Source: Cellulomonas soli
Lineage (GTDB): Bacteria; Actinomycetota; Actinomycetes; Actinomycetales; Cellulomonadaceae
Reading direction: 5' to 3'
Length of the DNA: 64,000 nt
NCBI RefSeq assembly: GCF_013409305.1
Contig: NZ_JACBZJ010000001.1
Span: 620,001 to 684,000, forward strand
Shown here: positions 9,109-18,900 of the stretch, one piece after another
How the letters are laid out: each line of letters opens with the position of its first letter
Numbering within the stretch: position 1 is the first letter of the stretch
Program-made: the position numbers and the translations under genes
Notes under the pieces: generated by a model
Told to the model about the DNA's origin: nothing
Seen by the model: only the letters and a program-made list of their open reading frames with translations
The model's database searches: none

Positions 9109-9186
9109 GCCAAGCGCCCAGCGCCGAAGTCCCCGCGCCTCGCCCGGAAGGCGTCAGCGACGCCAGGCTCGAGCGTGGCGAGGGCG

Positions 9187-9972
9187 TCAGGACGACAGCG
9201 GGAGCCGCACGTCCTGGGTCGCCGCCTGGCTGGTGGCTCCCGTGATCGCGCCGAGGATCTCCTCGTAGCTGGCGGTAGCCGCGTCGAAGGACCCGTTGTT
9301 GCGCCCGTGCCGCAGCACCTCGATGCGGTCGGAGACGGCACGCACGTCGTTCATGTTGTGGCTGATCAGGATCACGCCGAGGCCCAGGTCACGCAGGCGC
9401 TCGATGTGCGTGAGCACCTCGGCGGTCTGGACGACGGACAGCGACGCGGTCGGCTCGTCGAGCACGACCAGACGGGGGCTGCCGATCAGGGTGCGCGCGA
9501 TCGCGACGGACTGCCGCTGCCCCGCGCTCAGCGTGTTCAGCGGCGTGCGCACCGACGGGATCCGGCTCGTCAGGTCGTGCAGGATGCGCCTCGCGGTCTG
9601 CTCCATGCGTCCGCCGTCGAGCAGGCCGCTGTGCGTGAGCTCGCGACCCAGGAAGAGGTTCGCCGTCACGTCGAGGTTGTCGCAGAGGGCCAGGTCCTGG
9701 AACACCGTCGCGATGCGCAGGGTGTGCGCGGCGGACGGCGACGGGATCGTGACGGGCTCGCCGTCGACCTCGATGAGGCCGGAGTCAGGGGTCAGCACCC
9801 CCGACACGATCTTCGCCAGCGTCGACTTGCCCGCGGCGTTGTCGCCGACCAGTGCGACCACCTCGTGCGCGTGCACCTCGAAGTCGACCCCGACGAGGGC
9901 CTCCACGGCGTTGAACCGCTTGCTGATCTGCCGCAGCGCCAGCAGCGGTACCCGTGCGTCCACCTTGTTCAC
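9187..9972 (-). CDS. half-size sugar-type ABC transporter ATP-binding protein (orphan)
   Basis: A 261-residue single nucleotide-binding domain of the sugar (RbsA/XylG/FrcA-like) group. Walker A is GDNAAGKST (residues 43-51), the signature is LSAGQRQ (148-154), Walker B is RLVVLDEPTASL (167-178) and the switch His is His205 (ILISHNMND). The start is GTG 9972, preceded by GGAGAG; an ATG at 10080 would add 36 residues that look non-coding. It has one domain where MmsA in the same cluster has two, and no permease or binding protein of its own adjoins it. It sits just after the ROK gene on the same strand and may energise the MmsB permease or a distant one. Confidence 0.85.
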   Translation of the reverse strand: MNKVDARVPLLALRQISKRFNAVEALVGVDFEVHAHEVVALVGDNAAGKSTLAKIVSGVLTPDSGLIEVDGEPVTIPSPSAAHTLRIATVFQDLALCDNLDVTANLFLGRELTHSGLLDGGRMEQTARRILHDLTSRIPSVRTPLNTLSAGQRQSVAIARTLIGSPRLVVLDEPTASLSVVQTAEVLTHIERLRDLGLGVILISHNMNDVRAVSDRIEVLRHGRNNGSFDAATASYEEILGAITGATSQAATQDVRLPLSS

Positions 9973-10087
9973 CTGCTCTCCATCGCGCAGTCGACTCCCA
10001 TCATGATCCCCCGCCGAGTCGGTGACCCGTGCCGTACCCGCCGTCGCCGCGTCGTCGCGTCGCCCGTCGGGGCCCCTCATCTCTCGT

Positions 10088-11296
10088 TCACCCGCCGGCA
10101 CCGGAGGCCAGCGCCGGGCCGTCGTGGTCCTCGACGAGCTCGTCGCGGGTCACGTCGACGTCCGTCGACTGCAGCACCAGGCCGAGCGCACCCATGACCT
10201 CGGCGGCTGACCCGAGCTCGGCGGGCACGACCTCGAGCGGGGCGATCTGGTTGAGCAGCACCCGTCGCCGGATCGCGTCCCGCATGGGGGCCAGCAGCAC
10301 CTCGCCGGTCTCGGCGAGCTCGCCGCCGACGACGATGCACTGCGGGTTGACCGCCATGGCCAGGGCGGAGACGACGGCACCGATCGACGAGCCCGCGTCC
10401 TGGATGACCTGGGCGCAGCCCGGGTCGCCCGCGTTGGCGCGCTGCACCACGTCGCGCAGGGTCAGGTTGCCGTGGCTGGCCCGCAGCGGTTCGACGAGGG
10501 CCCGCGCCCCCACGACCGTGTCCAGGCAGCCGCGGCTGCCGCACCGGCAGATGTCCCCCTGCGGGTCGACCGGCACGTGCCCGATCTCCCCGGCGGTGCC
10601 GGCGAAGCCCCGGTGCACGTTGCCGTTGATGACGATGCCGGCACCGGTGCCGTAGGACGCCCGGACGTACACGCTGTCGCGGTACTCCCGTGCGGCGCCG
10701 ACCGCGCTCTCGGCCAGCGCCCCCAGGTTCGCGTCGTTGTCGACGTAGACCGGGCGGGCCAGCCGCTTGGCCATCACGTGCGCGATGTGGACCTCGTCCC
10801 AGCCGCGCATGAGCCCGCGCACGGACAGCATGCCGGTGCCCTCGTCGACGGGGGCGGGCACGCCGATGCCGATGCCCACGACCTCGTCGATCGACGACCC
10901 GACCCGTTCGAGCAGCTCGATGACCAGCAGCGCCGCCCGGTCGAGCGTGGTGTCCGAGCGGTGGTCGGTCGGCAGCGGGAGCGTCTGGTCGGCGACGACC
11001 TCGTGCGTGAAGTCCCCGAGCACGACACGCAGGTGCCGGTGCCCGACCTGGATGCCGACCGCCAGCCCGACCCGGCGGGCCAACGTGACCAGCTGAGCGC
11101 GCCGACCGCTGCGGGTCGTCACCTGGATGTCGACGAACCCGCCGCCGAGCAGCTCCTTGACGATCGTCGACACGGTCGCCGCCGACAGGCCCGTCGCGGC
11201 CGCCAGCTCCACCTGGGTCAGACCGCCGTGCCGCTTGACCGTCTCGACGATCAGCGCCCGGTTCGCCTCGCGCAGCGAGGACTGCGAGCCCGACAT
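10088..11296 (-). CDS. ROK-family transcriptional regulator
   Basis: Sugar-responsive regulator of the NagC/XylR type, 402 residues. The N-terminal winged helix-turn-helix occupies about residues 15-60 (LTQVELAAATGLSAATVSTIVKELL). The sugar-kinase-like body follows, with the GIGIGVPAPVD phosphate-loop region, NDAN at 187-190 and the zinc motif ending in CRCGSRGC (Cys250, Cys252, Cys257, with His240 upstream), all intact. Its place directly downstream of the mmsB terminator makes it the likely local regulator of the ChvE-MmsAB importer. ATG 11296 is chosen; GTG 11302 is a close alternative. Confidence 0.9.
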   Translation of the reverse strand: MSGSQSSLREANRALIVETVKRHGGLTQVELAAATGLSAATVSTIVKELLGGGFVDIQVTTRSGRRAQLVTLARRVGLAVGIQVGHRHLRVVLGDFTHEVVADQTLPLPTDHRSDTTLDRAALLVIELLERVGSSIDEVVGIGIGVPAPVDEGTGMLSVRGLMRGWDEVHIAHVMAKRLARPVYVDNDANLGALAESAVGAAREYRDSVYVRASYGTGAGIVINGNVHRGFAGTAGEIGHVPVDPQGDICRCGSRGCLDTVVGARALVEPLRASHGNLTLRDVVQRANAGDPGCAQVIQDAGSSIGAVVSALAMAVNPQCIVVGGELAETGEVLLAPMRDAIRRRVLLNQIAPLEVVPAELGSAAEVMGALGLVLQSTDVDVTRDELVEDHDGPALASGAGG

Positions 11297-11407
11297 GGAC
11301 ACCCGTCCTCTCACGGCCGCGAGCCTACCGGCGTCGCCTGGGTCGTCCGGACGCACCCTGCACGGGAGCGCGATCGGGGCACCACGCAGGTGTCCCGGAT
11401 GTGCAGA

Positions 11408-11456
11408 ACCCCGGGTCAGGGAGAGGCGGGGGGACCCGCTCTCCCCGACCCGGGGT
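11408..11456 (-). terminator. terminator after mmsB
   Basis: A long stem with arms ACCCCGGGTC-A-GGGAGAG and CTCTCCC-C-GACCCGGGGT (one internal mismatch) lies just downstream of the mmsB stop codon, separating the importer from the ROK gene. Confidence 0.65.
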
Positions 11457-11465
11457 CCTCGGTGA

Positions 11466-12643
11466 TCAGCGAGCGGCGCCTGCGCGGCGCTTGTTGAAGA
11501 TGTCGAAGGCGACGGCCAGCAGGAGGACGAGGCCCTTGACGATCTGCTGCACGGACTGGTCGACACCCATGAGCGACATGCCGTTGGACATGACGGCCAT
11601 GATCAGACCACCGACCATGGCGCCGGTCACGCGACCGACACCACCCGTGGTCGACGCGCCACCGATGAAGCAGGCGGCGATGGCGTCGAGCTCGAACATG
11701 TTGCCCGCGGCCGGCTGCGCACCGTTGGAGCGCGAGGAGTACACGATGCCGGCGATGGCAGACAGCAGGCCCATGTTGACGAAGATCCAGAAGTTGACCT
11801 TCTTGACCTTCACACCGGACAGCTGAGCGGCGGAGAGGTTGCCACCGATGGCGTACACGTGACGACCGAAGACGGTCTTCGTGGTGACGACCGTGTAGGT
11901 CATGATCAGCACGCCGAGGATGATCAGCACGATCGGCAGACCACGGCTGTTGGCCAGCTGCCAGGCGAACGCCATGACCACGGCGGCGACGAGCACGAGC
12001 CGGAGGATGAACAGCGGGAACGACTCGACGGACTGCTTGTAGCGCAGCCGGCCCTGACGGGTCCGGAACTGGCTGACGCCGTAGGCGACGGCCCCGAGCG
12101 CGAACACGACGAGCGTGAACACGTCGTACCCGTTACCACCGAAGAACCCGTTGAGGAACCCGCCGGCGATCTTCTGGTAGGCGGCCGGGAACGGCGACAG
12201 CGAGATGTTGTCGAGGACCTGCAGCGTCAGGCCACGGAACAGGAGCATGCCGGCCAGGGTCACGATGAACGCCGGGATCCCGACGAACGCGACCCAGAAG
12301 CCCTGCCACGCACCGACCAGCAGACCCACGGCCAGGGCGGCCAGGACGCCTGCCCACCAGGGTCCGCCGTTCTGGATCACGACGATCGCGGAGGTCGCCC
12401 CGGTCAGCGCCACGACGGACCCGACCGAGAGGTCGATGTGCCCGGCGATGATGACGATCACCATGCCCGTGGCGAGGATCAGGATGTAGGAGTACTGCAG
12501 GACGACGTTCGTCAGGTTGTCCGGCGAGAGCAGCAGACCGTCCGTGAGGACCGCGAACAGGCCGATGATGGCCACGAACGCGATGTAGATCCCACTCTGG
12601 CGCAGGTTCCTCGTGAAGACGTCCTTCAGTGCTGCGAGAGCAG

Positions 12644-12647
<4 letters not shown>
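11466..12647 (-). CDS. mmsB: multiple-monosaccharide ABC transporter permease
   Basis: Membrane component of a ChvE-GguA-GguB type importer, 393 residues with about ten hydrophobic segments. It carries the sugar-permease signature [15 protein letters not shown] near residue 70 and, near the C-terminus, [21 protein letters not shown], the family loop that meets the ATPase. Its start overlaps the mmsA stop by four bases (ATGA). The final basic tail [10 protein letters not shown] is typical. Residues 185-230 form an extra hydrophilic loop also present in GguB-type proteins. Family substrates include galactose, xylose, arabinose and glucose. Confidence 0.92.
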
Positions 12648-14182
<1,535 letters not shown>

Positions 14183-14231
14183 GCGACCTCAACCGTCCTT
14201 CTTTGTCGTGGACATCGTCGATGTCCTGCAC

Positions 14232-14279
14232 ACCCGGGGGGACCGGCCGACGTCGGGTGACGCCGGCCGGTCTCCGGGT
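14232..14279 (-). terminator. intercistronic hairpin between chvE and mmsA
   Basis: Stem GGGACCGGCCG-A-CGTC / GACG-C-CGGCCGGTC with a GGGT loop, extended by ACCCGG/CCGGGT. It directly follows the chvE stop. Such hairpins often act as partial terminators or 3' stabilisers so that the binding protein is made in excess over the membrane parts. Confidence 0.6.
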
Positions 14280-14298
14280 CGTGCGTGATGTGCCTGGA

Positions 14299-15444
14299 TC
14301 AGGCCTGGCCGCTGGCGACCTGCTCCTCGGTCCAGTAGCCCGAGTCGATCAGGAGCGACTGGATGTTGTCCGCGTAGACGATGTCGGACGTCAGCAGGTA
14401 GGACGGGACGACCTTGACGCCGTTGTCGTACGACTCGGTGTCGTTCGCCTCGGGCTCCTCACCTGCGAGGAACGAGGACGCGGCGACGACCGACTGCTCG
14501 GCGAGCTTGCGGGTGTCCTTGAAGATCGTCGAGAACTGCACGCCGTCGTTGATGAGCTTGACGGAGGCGATCTCGGCGTCCTGGCCGGTGACGACCGGCA
14601 GACCGGCGTCCAGGCCCGGGCCGTAGCCGGCGTTCTGCAGGGCGGTGATGATGCCGCGCGAGATGCCGTCGTACGGCGAGAGGACGGCGTTGACCTTGCT
14701 GCCGTCGTTGTACGTGGAGGTCAGCAGGTCCTCCATGCGCTTCTGCGCCGTCTCCTGCAGCCAGCGCAGCGTCGCGACCTGCTCGATCTCCGTCTGACCC
14801 GACTTGACGACGAGCGTGCCGTTGTCGATGTACGGCTGCAGCGTGTCCATCGCGCCCTTGAAGAAGAAGTGCGCGTTGTTGTCGTCCAGCGAGCCGGCGA
14901 ACAGCTCGACGTTGAACGGGCCGGTCGCCGTGCCGTCGGAGCCGTCGGCGTTCTTGATGCCGAGACCCACGAGCAGCGAGGTGGCCTGCTGGACACCCAC
15001 GTTGTAGTTGTCGAACGTGACGTAGAAGTCGACGTTCTCCGTGTCGCGGATGAGGCGGTCGTAGGCGATGACCGGGATGCCGGCGTCGGCGGCGGCCTGG
15101 AGCTGGTTGGCCAGCGCGGTGCCGTCGATCGAGGCGACGATCAGCAGGTCGGCGCCCTTCGTGATCATCTGGTCGATCTGCTGCTGCTGCGTCGGGATGT
15201 CGTCGGCCGCGTACTGCAGGTCGACCTGGTAGCCGGCCTTCTCGAGGCCTTCCTTGACGGCCTTGCCGTCGGCGATCCACCGCTCCGAGGTCTCCGTGGG
15301 CATCGCCACGCCGACGAGCGTGTCCCCGGCGTCGCCCGAGCCGCTGCCGGTCGTCTCGTCGCTCCCGGCGCCACCGCCCGAGCATGCGGCGAGGCCGAAG
15401 GCGACAATCATGCCCATCGCCGCGAAACTGATCCGTCGCATCAT
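14299..15444 (-). CDS. chvE: sugar-binding lipoprotein of the multiple-monosaccharide importer
   Basis: Extracellular substrate-binding lipoprotein, 381 residues. The signal peptide ends in a lipobox GLAAC with Cys21; a Gly/Ser/Asp-rich linker precedes the periplasmic-binding-protein fold (VGVAMPTETSERWIADGKA onward). Features of the ChvE group are IPVIAYDRLIRDTENVDFYVTFDN and the late VVTGQDAEIASVKLINDG. AAGGAG lies three bases before the first ATG (15444) and six before the second (15441), so the second may be used. First gene of chvE-mmsA-mmsB; its long leader carries the regulatory sites at 15686-15719. Confidence 0.93.
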   Translation of the reverse strand: MMRRISFAAMGMIVAFGLAACSGGGAGSDETTGSGSGDAGDTLVGVAMPTETSERWIADGKAVKEGLEKAGYQVDLQYAADDIPTQQQQIDQMITKGADLLIVASIDGTALANQLQAAADAGIPVIAYDRLIRDTENVDFYVTFDNYNVGVQQATSLLVGLGIKNADGSDGTATGPFNVELFAGSLDDNNAHFFFKGAMDTLQPYIDNGTLVVKSGQTEIEQVATLRWLQETAQKRMEDLLTSTYNDGSKVNAVLSPYDGISRGIITALQNAGYGPGLDAGLPVVTGQDAEIASVKLINDGVQFSTIFKDTRKLAEQSVVAASSFLAGEEPEANDTESYDNGVKVVPSYLLTSDIVYADNIQSLLIDSGYWTEEQVASGQA

Positions 15445-15685
15445 GTGCTCCTTCTCGTCGTTGAGAGGTCCTGGCGGACCCACACCCTGCGCGGGTTCGG
15501 TGTCACGCTGAGCTGCTGTGCTCGCGGATCCGGTTCCCGACTGCGCACCGGAGGCGACGGGCGTCGTCGCCCCGGAGCAGTAACCCCTACTTTCTTGGGT
15601 TCGGTTCTCGAAGTCAAGCCGGGTTGGACTCCCCCGGATTGCGAAATCATCACGGTTCGATCACGCCGACGAGGGCCGATCTGGA

Positions 15686-15699
15686 CGGGAGCGCTCCCA
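15686..15699. promoter_or_regulatory. CelR/CebR-type operator
   Basis: CGGGAGCGCTCCCA matches 13 of 14 bases of TGGGAGCGCTCCCA, the published LacI-family CelR/CebR operator for cellulose utilisation in Thermobifida and Streptomyces. The central 12 bases form a perfect palindrome. It lies in the chvE control region, suggesting cellobiose-type induction or repression of the monosaccharide importer. Confidence 0.7.
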
Positions 15700-15705
15700 A
15701 ACGGC

Positions 15706-15719
15706 GTGACTTCGGTCAC
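15706..15719. promoter_or_regulatory. Crp/GlxR-like dyad
   Basis: GTGACTTCGGTCAC fits GTGA-N6-TCAC, the core of Crp/GlxR sites, though a TTCG-loop hairpin would give the same pattern. It is six bases from the CelR-type operator, an arrangement that would allow joint carbon-source control. Confidence 0.45.
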
Positions 15720-15842
15720 GAATGTCGGCGCCGACGCGCACCGAGGCCATGACTGGCTTCGTTGCGCGAACCCAAGGGCTCCGGACCGAGGAGACGGGGA
15801 CCCGCCGGTCAGGGCGCGCCCCTTCCCCCTCGCACCACCGTG

Positions 15843-15898
15843 ACGCACGTCGACGCCGGCGGGTCGGGGAGTCCCGACCTACCGGCGTCGACGTGCGT
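15843..15898 (-). terminator. terminator of the amylase-pullulanase gene
   Basis: Perfect 17-bp outer stem (15843-15859 with 15882-15898), a C-A mismatch and a G-T pair, then a 7-bp inner stem (GGTCGGG/CCCGACC) closing a four-base loop. It lies 12 bp beyond the pulA stop codon. Confidence 0.75.
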
Positions 15899-15909
15899 CC
15901 CGACGCGAC

Positions 15910-18900
15910 TCAGCGGCGCGGCGCGTCCTTCTCGACGAGCACCGCCACCGTGCGCGCCGGCACCGTCACCGTGCCCGTGGACGAGCTCCACGTCGTCGCG
16001 CGCACCACCGGGTCGCTGCCGTGCGCCTGCACCGACGAGAGCTGGTACCGGTGCCCGGCCAGCGAGCCGACCACCTGCGTCGTCGCCTCGTCCGAGGCGT
16101 TGACCACGACGAGCACGCCGTCCAGCGACCGGTCGAGGTCACGGCGCATCCGCCACGTCGAGGAGTCCCAGCCGTCACGGTCGTCGATGTGCATGACGAC
16201 CACGCCCGGGGTGGCGTCCGGGCCCGAACCCGGGAACGTCACACGCTGCTCGATCAGGTCCGCCGAGCCCAGGTGGAACAGCGGCGTCGAGGCACGCAGA
16301 CGCAGCAGGTCCTGCGCCTGCGCCGTGGCCGCCGCGATGTCCGACGGTGTCGGCACCAGGGCCGGGTCGGCCAGCAACGGCTGCTGGTAGACCCACTTCG
16401 CCTGGTTGTCCGCCGCCTGCGGCAGCCCACGCCCGAACGTGGACTCCTGGCCCGACCAGTCGATCGCGTTGAACCAGTCCCCCGAGTCGTAGCTGTTGCG
16501 GTCCAGCGACTTGCTGCGCAGCAGGTCCGCCCCGGCGTGCCAGAACGACGGCGTCTGCGCCAGCGCGGTCGTCGCCAACGACACGGTGTTCATGCGCACC
16601 CGGTCGGCCATCGACGTGCCCGTCGGCAGCTTGAGGGTGAGCGAGTCGAACAGCGTCTCGTTGTCGTGCGCGTCGACGTAGGTGACGACCTCCTCCGGGG
16701 AGTCGGCGTAACCGGCCGGCTGCCCGTTGTAGTCCAGCTCGGACCCCGACTGCTCGGTGCCCGCGCTGGTCAGGAAGGTGAAGTCGCGCAGGTTCCCCGC
16801 CAGCCCGAGCCGGACCAGGTCGCCGGCGTGCTGCACGCGCGCCAGCTGGTCCGCCTCGGTCCCGTTGACGCCGGCCCCGTTCGGGTCGGTGAACGCCCCC
16901 GAGCCGAAGCCCTGGATCCGCGGGTCCTCGTCGAACGGGCCACCGCCGCGCACCGCGTCACGCAGCCGGTCGGAGAACGTGCCGATGCCCGTCCCGCCGA
17001 GCTGACCCTGCGTGGCCTGCGTGAACAGGGCGTTGTCGGCCACCTCGCCGAAGTTCCAGCCCTCGCCGTACAGGTACACCTTCGAGCCGTCGACGCCGTC
17101 CTTGCGGACGGTCAGGGCGTCGAGCCCGTCACGCACGGCCTGCATGGTCTCGACCGAGTGGTGACCCATGAGGTCGAAGCGGAAGCCGTCGACCTTGTAG
17201 TCCTTCGCCCACGTGACGACCGAGTCGACCATGAGCTTCTGGGCCAGGAGGTGCTCGGTGGCCACGTTCTGGCAGCACGAGGACGTCTCGACGGCGCCGG
17301 TCGCGTTCAGCCGGTGGTAGTAGCCCGGGACGATCCGGTCCAGCACCGACAGGTCGCTCTGTCCCGAGGCCGCCGTGTGGTTGAACACCTGGTCGAGCAC
17401 GACCTGCAGGCCGTCGGCGTGCAGCGCCCCGACCATCGTGCGGAACTCGGCGACGCGCGCGCCGCCCACCGCGTCGACCGCGTACGAGCCCTCGGGCGTC
17501 GTCCAGTGCAACGGGTCGTAGCCCCAGTTGTAGCCGTCCTGCGCGGCGACGGCCGCGACGCAGGCCTGCTGCTCCGGGGAGTCCGGGGCGAACGAGGCCA
17601 GGTCGCAGTCCGGCACCTGCTGGGCGGTGCGGTCCTCCGGGATGGAGGCGATGTCGAACGTCGGCAGCAGGTGCACGGTGGTCAGGCCGGCGTCGGCCAG
17701 GTCGCGCAGGTGCTGGCGACCCTCGCTCCACCGCACGGCGAACGCCGAGTAGGTGCCGCGACGGAACGCCGGCACGGTCTCGTCCGAGATCGAGAAGTCC
17801 CGCACGTGCAGCTCGTAGATCGTCTGTTCGACCGGGTCGACCACCGGCTGCTTCGCCCGCTCCCACCCGCTCGGCCGGAAGGCCTTGTCGGCCAGGTCCA
17901 CGAGCACCGAGTGCGTCGAGTCGAGCGTGAGGGCGACCGAGTACGGGTCGGTGACCCGGTTGACCTCGACCGCACCCGTGGTCGGCGCGAAGACCGTGAC
18001 CTCCCACAGGTAGGCGGCGCCCTTCCACGCCTTGGTCCCGAGAGCCGTCCAGGAGCCGTCGTCCTGGCGGGTCGCCACGACCCGCTGCGGGTCACCGGAC
18101 GTGTCGATCGTGCCGTTCGTGGTCGGCCACACGAGCAGGTCGACGTGCTGCGCGGTCGGTGCCCACAGCGCGAGCGACGGGACGCCCTTGCGCCACGACG
18201 CCCCGAGGGCGCGGTCCGCTGCGGCGTCGGCGTAGAGGTCGTCGAGCACCCCCGGCACCTGGATGCCGGTGGCGGCCGACAGGGTGCCGTCGGCTGCGGC
18301 CTGCGTGACGAGCAGCTGGCCCGTGAGCAGCTCACGCACTGTCGCGTCGTCGAGCCCGGTGGTCAGGGCGACCGACCCGGCCAGCGCGGGGAACCGCTCG
18401 AGCTGGTCCTCGCTCAGCCCCGCGGGGTCGAGCGTGAGGGTCACCGGGTCACCGTCGGCACCGGTGACCGTGCCGTCGGTGACGGCGAGCGCGCCGGTGG
18501 CCGAGGACCACAGCTGCCAGGTGAGCGAGGCCGGGTCCACGCCGGTCGGCACGAACGCGGCCGGCCAGGCGATCGTCGCGGCGTCGACCCAGTGCGCGGC
18601 CTGCTGCCCGGTGCCCGCCAGCGGCGGGTCGGTCACGTCGATCGTCAGGACGTGCGTGGCCAGCACGTAGGAGAACGTCACGGGCTTGCCACCGGGTGCG
18701 GAGAAGACGATGTTCGCCCCGCCCGCCGCGCCACCGGCGCCGTAGTTCTCCGCCCACGACAGGTTGTGCGCGACCTTGACCTCGTACGTGCCCGCAGGCA
18801 GGTCGTCGGCCGTGAACGTGGCCACGCCGTCGCCGTCCGGGTCGAGCAGGACGGTGGCCAGGCAGGCCGGGTCCCAGTCGCCCGCGCAGCCGAGCTCGCT

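Larger units (their letters stand above)
15445..15909. other. 465-bp intergenic control region of chvE with pulA terminator
   Basis: No gene is seen. It holds, from chvE outward, a long leader, a possible promoter (TTGACT at 15612-15617 on the minus strand with a weak -10 near 15589), a CelR/CebR-type palindrome (15686-15699), a Crp-like dyad (15706-15719), and the pulA terminator (15843-15898). The two operators lie 70-100 bp upstream of the predicted promoter. Confidence 0.6.

Noticed and set aside
9973..10080. N-terminal extension of the orphan ABC ATPase from ATG 10080
   Set aside because: The 36 extra residues are Asp/Arg/Gly-rich with no family match, and GTG 9972 has a good ribosome-binding site right where homology begins.
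11297..11407. Operator for the ROK regulator at 10088-11296
   Set aside because: Only a -10-like TAGGCT was found; no AT-rich or symmetrical ROK-type dyad was evident.
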